The position numbers were made by a program, and so were the translations under genes. A DNA stretch of 64,000 bases from Rhizophagus clarus (lineage: Eukaryota > Glomeromycota > Glomeromycetes > Glomerales > Glomeraceae), in the NCBI GenBank assembly GCA_015698045.1, contig BLAL01000013.1, positions 310,001-374,000 of the forward strand, in the 5' to 3' direction. Shown piece by piece: positions 35,122-45,700 of this stretch (position 1 is its first letter; every line of letters begins with the position of its first letter). Below the pieces are notes generated by a model. It searched no databases, was not told the DNA's origin, and worked only from the letters and a program-made list of their open reading frames with translations.

Positions 35122-36801
35122 CCCTATAAGAAATCTGTATACGGAAAGGATACGTTTTATAAACGTCTAATATACGTTTTTACCGATTCCGTATAATAAT
35201 TCCATATATTTAATACGTAATTCATTTTTGAATGTTTTTTAAAAAATTGGTGCATATGGAATGTATGCGGAAAAATTAATATATACGGAACGTATACGGA
35301 ATTTTTGAACTTATTTTTTTTAAATAATGATTTTATCGATTTTATCATCATAAGCCATAACACGTGATCACGTGATTTTTGTTATGATACGTTTTTTGTT
35401 TATATAAACCCAGCTTTGATCTTCCACCTTGTCTTCCTGTCTTCCTCTCCCTGATTTTTTATTTCGCTATTTTTTTTTTTTTAAAAAAAAAAAACTCTTT
35501 TTTTCTTTTATTTGTTGCTCCTCTTTTTTATTCTTACTTGCTACTCTTCTTTTAAAAACTTCTTTTCCTTTATTTTTCTAACTTCGTTGCCCTCTTTAAA
35601 AAAAAGAAAAAATTTTTTTTTGGTTTTATTTTTTTATTCCCATTCATTACCCTCTTTTCTTTTTTTTTAAAAAAATTATTTTTGCCCCTTTTTTTACTGA
35701 ATTATTTCTGGATGTTCTCCTTTGGCAGCATAGGTTAGAGGTTAAAGATGGACTAACCGCGACTACTGACACGAAGTTTATCAGGACTGGGGAATAAAAA
35801 GCCTTATTTAGTGCAGGTATTTCCCGAGTCTCTAATTTAAAAAGAGAGGTTCCTATAAGCCGGGTTATGTAAGTTACCTTCTGCATTATTTTTCTAACTT
35901 TGTCATCCCCTTAAAAATCTTTTTTTGTCCTTCCCTAACTTCGTTATTCCTTTTTCAAAAAAAAAAAAAAATTTTTATTTTACTTTTTTACTTCCACCTC
36001 ACTATCCTTTCTTTTTTATTTATTTTTATTCTTTTATTTTGTAGACCTGATTTTTTTTTGGCTGCTTGGTTCCTTTTTTCTTATTGCGGGTCAATTTTGA
36101 AGTACTTTTTTTTTGTAAGTCAGATAGGAACCGGACGTTTGGAGACTTGGATGATTGCAGGTACTATATAGGCGGAGCTTATATTTCTTTTTTTTTTGCT
36201 TTTAGGTCATCTGACTCCTGATGACTTGGACGAATCCAGAATTATAAGCACAATAGGGAAGCGTTGGTCTAATTGAGTTAAAGAAACGTACTAGTGTCTT
36301 TTTTCATTTATTTTGAAGGAATAGGTTATTTCTTTGGACTAAGTGCTCCTGGAGACTTTTGATTTCTTAAAAAAAATCAAATTTCTTAACGAAACATCAG
36401 TAGAAATAGTATTAATGTTTCTTTTTGTTTTGGTTTGCAATAGTTGGTTTGATAGGAATAAACTATTCATAATATATTTGTGTTTTATTTTATTTTTTTA
36501 TTTTTTGATTTAATAAATAAAATTAAATTTATGTAAATAAAGTCTAGTAATAAATTGTAATAAATTGTAATATAAACAGTAAATTTAATAAGCAATAATA
36601 TAAATTTCATGGTAAAACAGTGATTAAATCATGTAAATTCCGTATGCATTCCATGCAAATTCCGTATCCAAACCATATTTATAGTGATACAGAATTGTGC
36701 AATTTTCCGTATCTTTTCAACGGTCTATTGTGATACGTTATTTCTAAGGAAAAAAATCGTATAAAAATCTTATTAAAAACGTATCCAGTTTTTTTATAGG
36801 G
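35122..36801. mobile_element. 1.68-kb TIR element of the CCCTATAA family carrying a promoter-like leader
   Basis: Ends are CCCTATAAGAAATCTGTATACG on the left and the complement of CCCTATAAAAAAACTGGATACG on the right, flanked by a 3-bp duplication AAT (35119-35121, 36802-36804). It shares the terminal CCCTATAA and 3-bp duplication with the elements at 37655-38280 and 47670-56925 but differs inside. It encodes no transposase that I can see. It contains a TATA box (TATATAAACCC, about 35400) followed by a long pyrimidine-rich leader (35430-35680) and a GC-richer segment (35700-35880), which may be a captured promoter or noncoding transcript. Superfamily undetermined: 3-bp duplications fit CACTA-like or Harbinger-like elements, yet AAT/CTA duplications do not fit Harbinger (TWA). 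Confidence 0.75.
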
Positions 36802-37654
36802 AATCAGTACTGCACAAACGCAATTGTACTTGTACATTCACAACTAATTAAATTTTTTTTATATTATTACGTACAGACATATATTTGCATTTCAAAAGTA
36901 AACTTTTGTGTACTAATTAATATAATATTTAAAGTAGTTGAAATTTTTCAATCTCTCACTCATCACAATTTTGACTTTAGTCTTATTGGCCAAATATGTA
37001 TATTTATATTTAGTAGGAAAATGTAATACTTGAGACTTAGAGAAATTCATTACGAGGGTGCAAAGAGAAAGCCGAGGTTATTAGACCATTCCTGCACGTA
37101 TTATCGTTTGTAATGTGCCATCACAGCTCGTTAAATAATCAAAGTATAGTACAATAAACAATTGTATTTTGCCAACAAAAATTCAAATGATAAGAATAGA
37201 GCAATCCTAATTGTTGGATCGATAACCCATTTCACAAAATCGTCATAAACGATTCCCCGGCAGCAAATTCCTGATTCTCGGCCTTTAATCGATACCGCAA
37301 GTACAAAGGGAAGAAGATGAGAAGGAAGATGGTTAGATAAAACAACCTCAACAAGTGGAAAGTATGGAGAGTTTAAGAAGAAATTGTCGACAAAGAAGAT
37401 CCAAAGATTTTAATCAACTTTATAATGCAAAAAGATTTAAAGATAATTTTAATCGCAAATTGGGTGATTATAATATTATATCCAATTTAAGTAATAATTT
37501 TTTAAACAAGATAATTAAAATAAAATATTGCATCAAATTATATTTTTTTTATGGTACATAATTATTAACATATCTTCTCTTTTGATAATTTTAGATTAAA
37601 TATTATATTTCGGGTCATTCCATTGTACTAATACTGTTGTATGTTATGAAATAA
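36802..37654. other. spacer with an orphan open frame
   Basis: An open frame at 37355-37561 (+) starts MESMESLRRNCRQRRSKDFN. It is basic, with no known family, and ends in a low-complexity tail. It could be the first exon of the kinase relic that resumes after the element at 37655-38280, but nothing proves that. Confidence 0.3.
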
Positions 37655-38280
37655 CCCTATAAAAAATAAATGTCTGGAAAATGTCTGGAATAAATCTGAT
37701 GTGTCCGGAAAATGTCCACTTTTTTGGTACATGTCTGACACACTTCTGATACCTAAAATTTTGACATGTCCTAACTTTGTCCAGAATTCGTCCAGTATTT
37801 GTTCGGTATAAAATTTTAGACAAATTTCGGACAGTTAAACCTGGACAAATTCTGGACATAGTAAAAAAACCAGATAGACAAATTCCGGACATGAAAAAGT
37901 TCAGGACAAATTCTGGATACTATTTCCAAAAAAGGATAAATTAATTTTGTAAAAAAATGCAAAAAGCACAAAACTGACATTCAAAATCTTTTCTGTCGTA
38001 CTAATTAAAATTGCAGAGCAGGCAAAAATACTATATATCTATAATATAAAAATTTGGATTAAGGAATAATGATGATCATCTATCCATTGATCATCTTTTG
38101 TGGCAAAATTTTACGAAAATACATTTCTGGACAATTTCAGGACAAATTCCTAATATCCTGAAAATGCAGTGTTTTCGGAACAGTTTCCGGACACACAGTG
38201 TCCAGAATTTCCGGACAATTATTTAGACAATTTTTCCGGACATTTTCTGGACATTATCCGGACACTTATTTTTTATAGGG
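37655..38280. mobile_element. TIR element (MITE), CCCTATAAAAAATAA family, copy 1
   Basis: 626 bp with inverted ends CCCTATAAAAAATAA(A/G)TGTC and a 3-bp duplication TAA (37652-37654 and 38281-38283). Subterminal DNA is packed with short TGTCCGGA / TCTGGACA motifs in both orientations, as expected of transposase-binding repeats. No coding capacity. It sits in a decayed kinase gene. Copy 2 (47670-56925) is the same element in reverse orientation. Confidence 0.85.
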
Positions 38281-38283
38281 TAA

Positions 38284-38900
38284 CTGCAAGAGATTATATG
38301 GTGGTATTATCTTATTATAATAATGGTGGAAATACATTAGCAAGATATTCATGATGCTGAAAAAGACAATATATTAGTTTATGGTGTTAATGATTTGGGA
38401 ATGCAGAAATCAGTTATTTATGGAGTAAAACTTATGTCACCAGAAGTTCTAAGTGGATATGGTATAATAATGAATGAATAAAATTATGTTAAAGAAATTC
38501 CTAATGATATTTCAAGATATGTAAAGAAATATTTGGGATGCTAAAGCAGAAAATAGATCAACTGCTAAAGAATTACATCAGATGTTAAAAAAATATATTG
38601 ATGAAGATGGAGAAATTTATTTCAAATAAAAGAATGCGAAAAAATATTTCAATAATCAATAAATCCGAGTAAGTATATTAAATTTCTTATTAATTAATTA
38701 TTATATTTTATACTCATTTATAGTTTCCGAAAGTGTCTTCGAAGAGTTGAATTGTGAATTAAATGAAGTAGCTGAGATGAATGATTTTTTGCAATTTTTT
38801 AAGAATTACGAAGTTTATAACAGATAATGATAAATTTAAAGATGTAAGAATGAGTTCCCATCTGGTAATTTTGAATATATTAAAAATTTTGTTTGACGTC
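38284..38900 (+). pseudogene. kinase relic (C-lobe), split by a TIR element
   Basis: Directly after the element: RDYMVVLSYYNNGGN (hinge of a Rhizophagus-type kinase), then NDLGMQKSVIYGVKLMSPEV (activation segment to the SPE/APE site), then WDAKAENRSTAKELHQMLKK (last helix of the domain) to TAA at 38627-38629, and after an intron-like gap SVFEELNCELNEVAEMNDF near 38730-38790. Much of the domain is missing and the frame changes several times, so it is dead. The N-lobe is not recognisable to the left of the element. Confidence 0.7.
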
Positions 38901-39140
38901 CTGAATCTCCTGATCTCTAGATGGAACTGTCCTTATTGAAAAAAAGTGATATATTTTGAGACTACGGTATCTAAATTTAAGATCATTTCAACCAATTTAA
39001 AATGAGTTGAAGTTACAAAAAATAATGTGAGTTTCCCGTGGTCAAAGAACGTGTAGCATATCATAATATATAATTACATTAAATTTTCTTATTACTTTTT
39101 CCGGAGCCTTTACACATAAAAATCTATATATTTTTTATTC

Positions 39141-39374
39141 ATGCTTATACAGAAAAATTGTTCGTATAATTATTGTATAACCACGACGCCCTTTGAGCAA
39201 TATAAAAAGAATTTACCGTATGTCGTGATCATCGTTACTTATGTTCTTTTATATTTTTTACTTGCATTTGGTTCCGAACTACTTGATTCATTATTTTTGT
39301 CAGAACCAATGAGATTGTGTTTCGAAATTACTTCACTAATATCTGGTTTCGTGTTGCCAACATTCTATTTTTAA
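39141..39374 (+). CDS. hypothetical small membrane protein (doubtful)
   Basis: A 77-codon open frame with two hydrophobic stretches (LPYVVIIVTYVLLYFLLAFG and ITSLISGFVLPTFYF). No family recognised, no promoter or splice evidence, and hydrophobicity is expected in AT-rich non-coding DNA. Confidence 0.2.
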   Translation: MLIQKNCSYNYCITTTPFEQYKKNLPYVVIIVTYVLLYFLLAFGSELLDSLFLSEPMRLCFEITSLISGFVLPTFYF

Positions 39375-39474
39375 AACCAATTTCTAATTAGAATGCCTGT
39401 AGGGCGGGAATTTCCAGAATACTAGTCCTAAATTATATATAGCTGATCATTTAGTTAATTCTTTGCTCACATCA

Positions 39475-39886
39475 TTGAGAATTTTAGGATCAATGTAAGG
39501 TATTATGCCACGTGGTTCAGTAAAGCATTTTGATCTGTGTAGACGTGAACATCCAAAATCAATCAATTTTATCGTAATTAAGTTATTTTTTGGATGCTAA
39601 AAAAGGAATGTATTAATTGCATTATTACCTGAATAATAAGTAAAATATATTAGATAATTTTTCTTACAAGATCTCCGTGTATAATATTTGTATCATGTAG
39701 CCATAAAATGGCCTCTGTAATTTCTCTGGCAATCTTTAATTGGCTTTCCCATTTAAGTAAAGTCGTAGTATTGTCCCTTAAATACCTTTCTAGTGTCCCA
39801 CCATCTGCATATACTTCGTTTATGATGTCTTCTTGCTTAAAAGTTTCGTTAAAATGTTTCATCACGTATAACATATTACAAGACAA
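39475..39886 (-). pseudogene. kinase relic (hinge to activation loop)
   Basis: The minus strand encodes YADGGTLERYL, then EITEAILWLHDTNIIHGDL, a 71-bp intron (39597-39667, GTAAGA..TTTAG), then HPKNNLITIKLIDFGCSR and EPRGIIPYIDPKIL. The intron position right after HGDL and the DFG motif show a different kinase subfamily from the HRD/DLG kinases nearby. N-lobe and C-lobe are absent. It is a fragment. Confidence 0.75.
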
Positions 39887-39899
39887 ATCTAAGGGGATC

Positions 39900-40688
39900 C
39901 ATCTCTTCTAAGATATTTGGAGTCTTGAGTTAACGTTTGTTTTTTAGCTGTTATTTATCTAAAATAGTTCTGTCGCTGTTTTCAATATATCGAGATATTG
40001 AAAACAGCGACAATTTATTTTCAGCAGTTGTTTTTTAAGCTTGTTTTTTTTTGGAATCTTGACTTTAGTTTTTAACTGGGCCGGAGATATATGGTTTTTT
40101 TAATCAGTCTTATAAAATGCTTTTTTTCAAATGAAAAAAAAATATACGAGATAGGATAAATTCGTTTTTTGTTAAGAAATTTTTTTTGCAAAATTAATAA
40201 TTAATATTAAATGATTAAAGAGTACAATAAATACAATAGAAAATTTCTGATTTTATTAAATTAAACTTTAGTTGATGAAGATTAGCATCTTTTAATATTT
40301 ATATAATCAAAATTTAACATTTCTTAATACTTGTATAATTATTTATTATTTTGCAACAATAATAAATGTTCGGTTATTATAAGTTAAATTATATAAAAAT
40401 AATGATAATTTAATTTAATAATCGGATAAGTTACAATATAAAAGAATTATTAAATTACAAACTAAGAAACTTGTAAAATATCATACTACTACTTTAGCCT
40501 TAGTGTTAAAACAATTCCAAATAAAGAAAAATTGCGCATATTTAATACTTGAGTAAGTTATAAAGAAAGGAATTATTTGAATTACAAACTAAGAAACTTG
40601 TAAAATATTTTACTACTCTAGTTTAATAATTCCAATAAAATGAAAAGAAAAAGTGTATCATTTAAAAAAAAAATACTATTTATTTCAG
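39900..40688. other. spacer
   Basis: AT-rich. A perfect inverted repeat of GATATTGAAAACAGCGACA lies around 39970-40012 (CTGTCGCTGTTTTCAATATC followed by its complement). No gene seen. Confidence 0.4.
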
Positions 40689-41078
40689 TTAATTCTTATT
40701 GGTTCCAATTTCTAAATGATTAAAATAAATTAATTAATTTCATATAAAATAATTTGCAAAATTACTTTTTCATTGTTTATATTACATACCAATTGACTTT
40801 ACATTGTCAACTATACAATCATCTAAACATTCACTTTCTACAATTTCATCCAATTTTTTACTTGATTTATCATCGACTACTATATAATCTAAACATTCAC
40901 TTTCTAAAATTTCATTCACTTTTTTACTAGTAAAGTCAAGTAAACGACTTGTATAACATGCTTGTGGATGAAATTTAGTAATAAGTTTGCTATTTCCAAT
41001 TGGTGCATTTATAAATTCCATGATGTTGCTTATTAATTTTTTATAATTATCACTTGTTTCATTACCATTTTCATAAAT

Positions 41079-43395
41079 AATTTTTTAAATAAAGAATATA
41101 GTTAGTTTAAATTATATAAATATTATATAAATATTATATAAATATGTAATAATAGAATTAAGTAAACAACTTACTCCCTATATTATTAAATAAATTTTTA
41201 AATAAAGTATTTAGTTAGCTTAAATCATATGTAAATATTATATAAATATGTAATAAATAGAATTAAATAAATAACTTATAACTTACGATCTAAATAAATT
41301 ACCAAATAATTTTTTAAATAAAGAATTTAGTTTGTTTAAATTATATGTAAATATTATATAAATATGTAATATTAGAATTAAATAATTAACTTATAACTTA
41401 CAATCTAAATAAATTATTAAATAATTTTTTAAATAAAGAATTTAGTTAGTTTAAATTATATGTAAATATTATATAAATATGTAATAATAGAATTAAATAA
41501 ATAACTTATAATTTGAACTAACCAAATTCTTTATTTAAAACATTATTTGGTAATTTATTTAGATTGTAAGTTATATGTAAATATTATATAAATATGTAAT
41601 AATATAATTAAATAAATAACTTACACCCTACATTATTAATAATATTTTAAATAAAGAATTTAGTTAGTTTAAATTATATGTAAATATTATATAAATATGT
41701 AATAACAGAATTAAATAATTCACTTATAACTTACGACCTAAATAAATTACCAAATAATGTTTTAAATAAAGAATTTAATTAGTTTAAATTATATGTAAAT
41801 ATTATATAAATATGTAATAATTTAATTAAATAAATAACTTACGCCCTATATTATTAATAATTTTTTAAATAAAGGATTTAGTTAGTTTAATTATATGCAA
41901 ATATTATATAAATATGTAATAATAGAATTAAATAAATAACTTATAACTTACGATCTAAATAAATTACCAAATAATTTTTTAAATAAAGAATTTAGTTAGT
42001 TTAAATTATATGTAAATATTATATAAATATGTAATAATAGAATTAAATAAATAACTTATAACTCTCGGATGATATCTGGAAGTGCATTTACGATAATGAT
42101 GCTCTAACATTACTCGACCTTATTAAAGGAATTATTCCTGTATCATTTAATAACATTAACACGCACCTACAGAATCAAAACAGTTTTAGGAAAGTAATCT
42201 TTGAATTTAGATCATTTTTATTAGCAGAATCCGAGAAGATATGGACTTATCGGTGTATGATGCAACATGAGAAGGAAAGAATTAATGGGATCAGTTTTCA
42301 AGATAAAAATAATAGAATAGTAAATAATAGTTATATAGATATACATAGAAAAATAGATAATAGTAATCAATTTTGTTTAGAAGCTTTAGAAAGTCGCGTT
42401 AATTTAGGATCTAATGTTCTAAGTTATTATGGTACGGACCTTCTGCCAAATTAGTTTCCTTTTGTTTCCTTTTTATATATATAGGAAGTTGTGTTGGATT
42501 TTGTAGGAGTTGTTGGAGATTGGCGCGCGCGCCTGGGCGGGGGCTAGAAATATGTGACTCTTACGATGGATCATAATGCTAGTATACTGTGGTTATGCCC
42601 TGTATTTCCTATCATGATAACTTAGTTCTTAGTTTATCCTTGATTTTAACGCCTGTAAAAAAAAAAAAAAAAAAAAAAAAAAATAAATAACTTATAACTT
42701 ACGATCTAAATAAATACCAAATAATTTTTTAAATAAAGAATTTAATTAATTTAAATTATATGTAAATATTATATAAATATGTAATAATAGAATTAAATAA
42801 ATAACTTACTCCCTATATTATTAATAATTTTTTTAAATAAAATAAAGAATTTAGTTAGTTGAAATTATATATTAATATTATATAAATATGTAATAACAGA
42901 ATTAAATAAATAACTTATAACTTACGATCTAAATAAATAACAAATAATTTTTTAAATAAAGAATTTAGTTAGTTTAAATTATATGTAAATATTATTTAAA
43001 TATTTATAATAGAATACGACTTACCAACTAAATACATTATCAAATAATTTTTAAATAAAGAGTTTAGTTATTTAAATCATATATATGACAGAGATATACT
43101 AGATAACATATAACTTACACCCTATTGTATCATTTATTAATTAATTAGATGCAAATATTATTACAAAGTATATACTGTAAATCAAATAACACTTACAATC
43201 TAATCATACATTTAAGAGTAAAGAGTACAGTCAGTTCGAATACATGTGGAAATTTTACAGTAAATATTGTAACTTATAACTTACCATCTATGGTATAATT
43301 TTATCTTAATAATATAATTTAAATAATAACAGTTTCACTATTATTTTATGTGACTATAATAATTAATAATACTATAGTTGGTAAGTTAACAAACA
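41079..43395 (-). repeat. micro-exon array B
   Basis: Minus-strand units of about 80-120 bp with the array-A consensus. Variable triplets in transcription order: ATG (43285-43287), ATT (43197-43199), GGT (43119-43121), TTG (43025-43027), ATC (42926-42928), GGA (42810-42812), ATC (42703-42705), [LINE], ATC (41952-41954), GGC (41843-41845), GTC (41735-41737), GGT (41625-41627), ATT (41402-41404), ATC (41287-41289), GGA (41175-41177). In the phase set by exon 2 they read DDWFDRN then HRRRYYR with no stop. Array A starts ALDEWF, so D-(E/D)-W-F matches. Two units are flipped to the plus strand: TTG at 43378-43380 and ATT at 41563-41565. Confidence 0.85.
42064..42683 (+). mobile_element. 5'-truncated LINE (non-LTR retrotransposon) 3' end
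   Basis: It is flanked by a 19-bp target duplication (42045-42063 and 42681-42699) and ends in a poly-A tail of about 27 bases (42657-42683), the signature of target-primed reverse transcription. The open frame 42065-42454 enters from the truncated end and runs 129 codons: SDDIWKCIYDNDALTLLDLI, later FRSFLLAESEKIWTYRCMMQ, ending GTDLLPN. The SEKIWTYRC pattern resembles the C-terminal end of fungal LINE ORF2 proteins (inference). A GC-rich 3' UTR (GGCGCGCGCGCCTGGGCGGG near 42521-42540) follows. The intact duplication and tail suggest a fairly recent insertion. Confidence 0.8.
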
Positions 43396-43535
43396 AGTTT
43401 AATATATTTTACCTTTAAATTCCTTGACGCTACTTGAAACTAATTTATTATATTGGCAAATTTGTTTAATAATTCTAATTTTTCATTAAAAAATCATGTT
43501 ATGTGTTTTTTACCTTCACTATTACAATGATCCAT

Positions 43536-43655
43536 GACTATATAATTATGTCAAGTTTCTTTTTAAAAAGATAGTTTTTCTTTATTAAACAAACGCCTTC
43601 ATTTTTAAATGTTTATGCAAACTATGTTGATCAGTTGATCACAAATACAATCACT
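43536..43655 (-). promoter_or_regulatory. promoter block of array gene B
   Basis: On the minus strand CAGTGATTGTATTTGTG and CAACTGATCAACATAG, then TTTGCATAAA, repeat the block found upstream of array gene A (16491-16545) at a similar order and distance from the ATG. Confidence 0.6.
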
Positions 43656-43679
43656 GTATGTATGACAAAAAAATTTTTC

Positions 43680-43985
43680 TTAATATAAATATCTATCTAT
43701 CTATCTACTATATAATATTGTTTTCCTGTGTTACCGTAATGTTTAGATTACATATTTATATTTGTGTGCCCGTAACGTTTATACTACAATTTATCTATCT
43801 ATCTGTCTACTATATCTATCTACATCTATCTACTATATAATAATGTTTTCCTGTATTACTGTAACGTTTAGATTACATATTTATATTTGTGTACCTGTAA
43901 CGTTTAGACTACAATTTATACTTGTGTATCCGTAACGTTTAGACTACGAATTTATATAAACGTTACAGGTACACAGGTATAAAGT
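43680..43985. repeat. CTAT microsatellite and 38-40-bp tandem repeat
   Basis: (CTAT)n runs at 43692-43712 and 43792-43840 alternate with three to four copies of a unit built on CCGTAACGTTTAGACTACA and TTTATA.TTGTGT, the last copy partly inverted (43955-43980). No gene. Confidence 0.7.
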
Positions 43986-44125
43986 CACGTTTATAGAACC
44001 GTAATTATAAATTATAAACCAGTAAATTGGAACCATTATAAAAATTTTATGCTTTTGAACTATGTTATAAATAGTAATAGTAATAAACAAATATAACAAA
44101 TGTAGTATAAACCGTAACATAGAGT

Positions 44126-44978
44126 TAAAGCTCCACATGAGCCGAGCCGGCTCGTGAGCTAGCTTGAGCTTTTCAAGCTGAGCCAAGCAGGGCCAAATTT
44201 ATCACAGTTTTCAAAAATATGTGAATTTTGTACAATATAATACAAAATAATTAGTGAAACTTGCGATTTTGGGAAAATATCTGGTTTTTTTTTTTTGATC
44301 ATTAAATTTCATAACCTTCAGTTACTAGTTTTTAAAAAAATTTTGCTTGACCTTATAAACAAGTGCATGAACTTTTTAAATACTTTTTTCGAACTCCCAC
44401 AGATCCCAAAAAATTTCTGTGCCTTTACATAAATTTTGAATTCAAGTGATCAAAATAAAACAAAAACTCGCATTTTGATTGGGTACTCACAAAAATTTGT
44501 TTATCTGTTATTCATCACCTGTTCACATATTTTTGAAAACCGCGATAAAATGGCCTGATGGCTCGCGAGTCAGCTTGAAAAAGCTCGAGCCAGTTATTGA
44601 GCTCGATGAGCAGAGCCGAGCCGGTAATGGGGCTCAGCTCGAAAAGCTCGATCTGCCTCGCAAGCCAGCTTGATCTATCATACTTTTAATAATTAAAACG
44701 TTTCGCAACGTTTTTTTTAATCGTTTTAGTGAAAAACGTTGCGAAGCCTTTTTTCAATATTATTTAATTAAAAAAGAACATTTCGCAACTTTTTTTAATT
44801 ATTTTAATGAAAAACGTTGTGAAAACGTTTTTCAATATTAATATTAATTAATTAAAAAAAACATTTCGCAACTTTTTTCTGATAATAAAGCTCGAGCCAG
44901 CTCGAGCTAAACTGCTAAAGTGAGCTGAGCCGAGCTAGACTGTAGCTCGGCTTGAGCCGGCTCATGCGGAGCACTTAT
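44126..44978. mobile_element. hAT-like non-autonomous element rich in GAGCCGAGC/GCTCGAGC
   Basis: A 7-bp direct duplication ATAGAGT (44119-44125 and 44979-44985; 8 bp with one mismatch) flanks inverted ends containing CTCC(A/G)CATGAGCC. Subterminal DNA carries many copies of GAGCCGAGC / GCTCGAGC in both directions. An inverted internal duplication (about 44150-44230 against 44515-44670) and three palindromic TTTCGCAACGTTTTT units (44697-44880) fill the middle. It is far richer in GC than its neighbours at the ends. No transposase. hAT is inferred from the duplication length and from similar GAGCC-rich hAT elements in other organisms. Confidence 0.65.
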
Positions 44979-45374
44979 ATAGAGTAAACTGCATAAAAAA
45001 TCACGTTTATAGATTATAGACTTAACCTTTGATTGTCCTGTAACTTGTAAGTTTATTTATGATAAAGCGGTTTTGAATGTTATTTTCAACTCGTATTTGT
45101 TGAAACCTTTCACTAAATTCATTGAAAATGATTGGCAAATTAGGGCCTCTCCAATTTAATCATTTGTTTAATGTCTAGATGATTTTTAAAATTGAGGAGG
45201 AGAGGTCAAGATGAGAAAGAGGTTAAACTAAGTCAATATCAAAATAAACATATAAGATATATTAGTTGCAAGGCAGTCCAACTTTGTTGCGTAATTTATG
45301 TAACTATTATATTGATCACCCACTGAATATGGTGATCATTTATTAAACTAATTTGGCGGTCGTGATTTTCACAA

Positions 45375-45700
45375 ACAATTCGACAAATACTTCTTGCTGA
45401 TGATTCACTTACAGAAAATGAAAAATCTGCAGCAATAAAAGCAGTAATTAAAAATTATGATGATAGTAAAATTCGTTACAATGAAGGAATAAAAGAATTT
45501 GTGGAAATTGTAACGAAGAATGAGTAGCTACATTATATTGTAAATATTGCATTCGAAATTTTTTAAAAGAAAATTTTTCAAGTTGGACATCCGGAAATAA
45601 TGATGTTGATAATTTAATACAAGAATTTCAAATGGATTCCATATAATAAATTTAAAGATATTGAATATATAACAAAAAGTGGATGGGATTCAATCAACAA
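45375..45700 (+). pseudogene. kinase relic (Cys-rich N-terminal module)
   Basis: Plus-strand pieces read RQILLADDSLTENEKSAAIK, ICGNCNEE, then VATLYCKYCIRNFLKENFS, DVDNLIQEFQM and PYNKFKDIEYITKSG. This is the same N-terminal module as in the intact kinase at 30423-33123, broken by an in-frame TAG at the Cys module and a small deletion before PYNKF, and with nothing of the kinase domain after the glycine loop. Confidence 0.8.

Larger units (their letters stand above)
40689..43535 (-). pseudogene. second micro-exon array gene; kinase core deleted
   Basis: Minus strand. Exon 1 43535-43514 (22 nt) and exon 2 43439-43413 (27 nt) encode MDHCNSEVSSSVKEFK, aligned residue for residue with the first 16 codons of the array gene at 16606. 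Fourteen AG-NNN-GTAAGT units follow down to 41175. The array then joins directly to the kinase tail (41078-40790), which starts inside the end of the kinase domain (IYENGNETSDNYKKLISNIM), continues MEFINAPIGNSKLI and ends through an intron (40712-40789) at TAA 40691-40689. Almost the whole kinase domain is missing and the last array unit lacks a usable acceptor, so no kinase can be made. A LINE has inserted into the array. Whether a short transcript is made is unknown. Confidence 0.8.

Noticed and set aside
44479-44673. 64-codon open frame in the hAT-like element
   Set aside because: It is the GCTCGAGC-rich inverted repeat read as protein.
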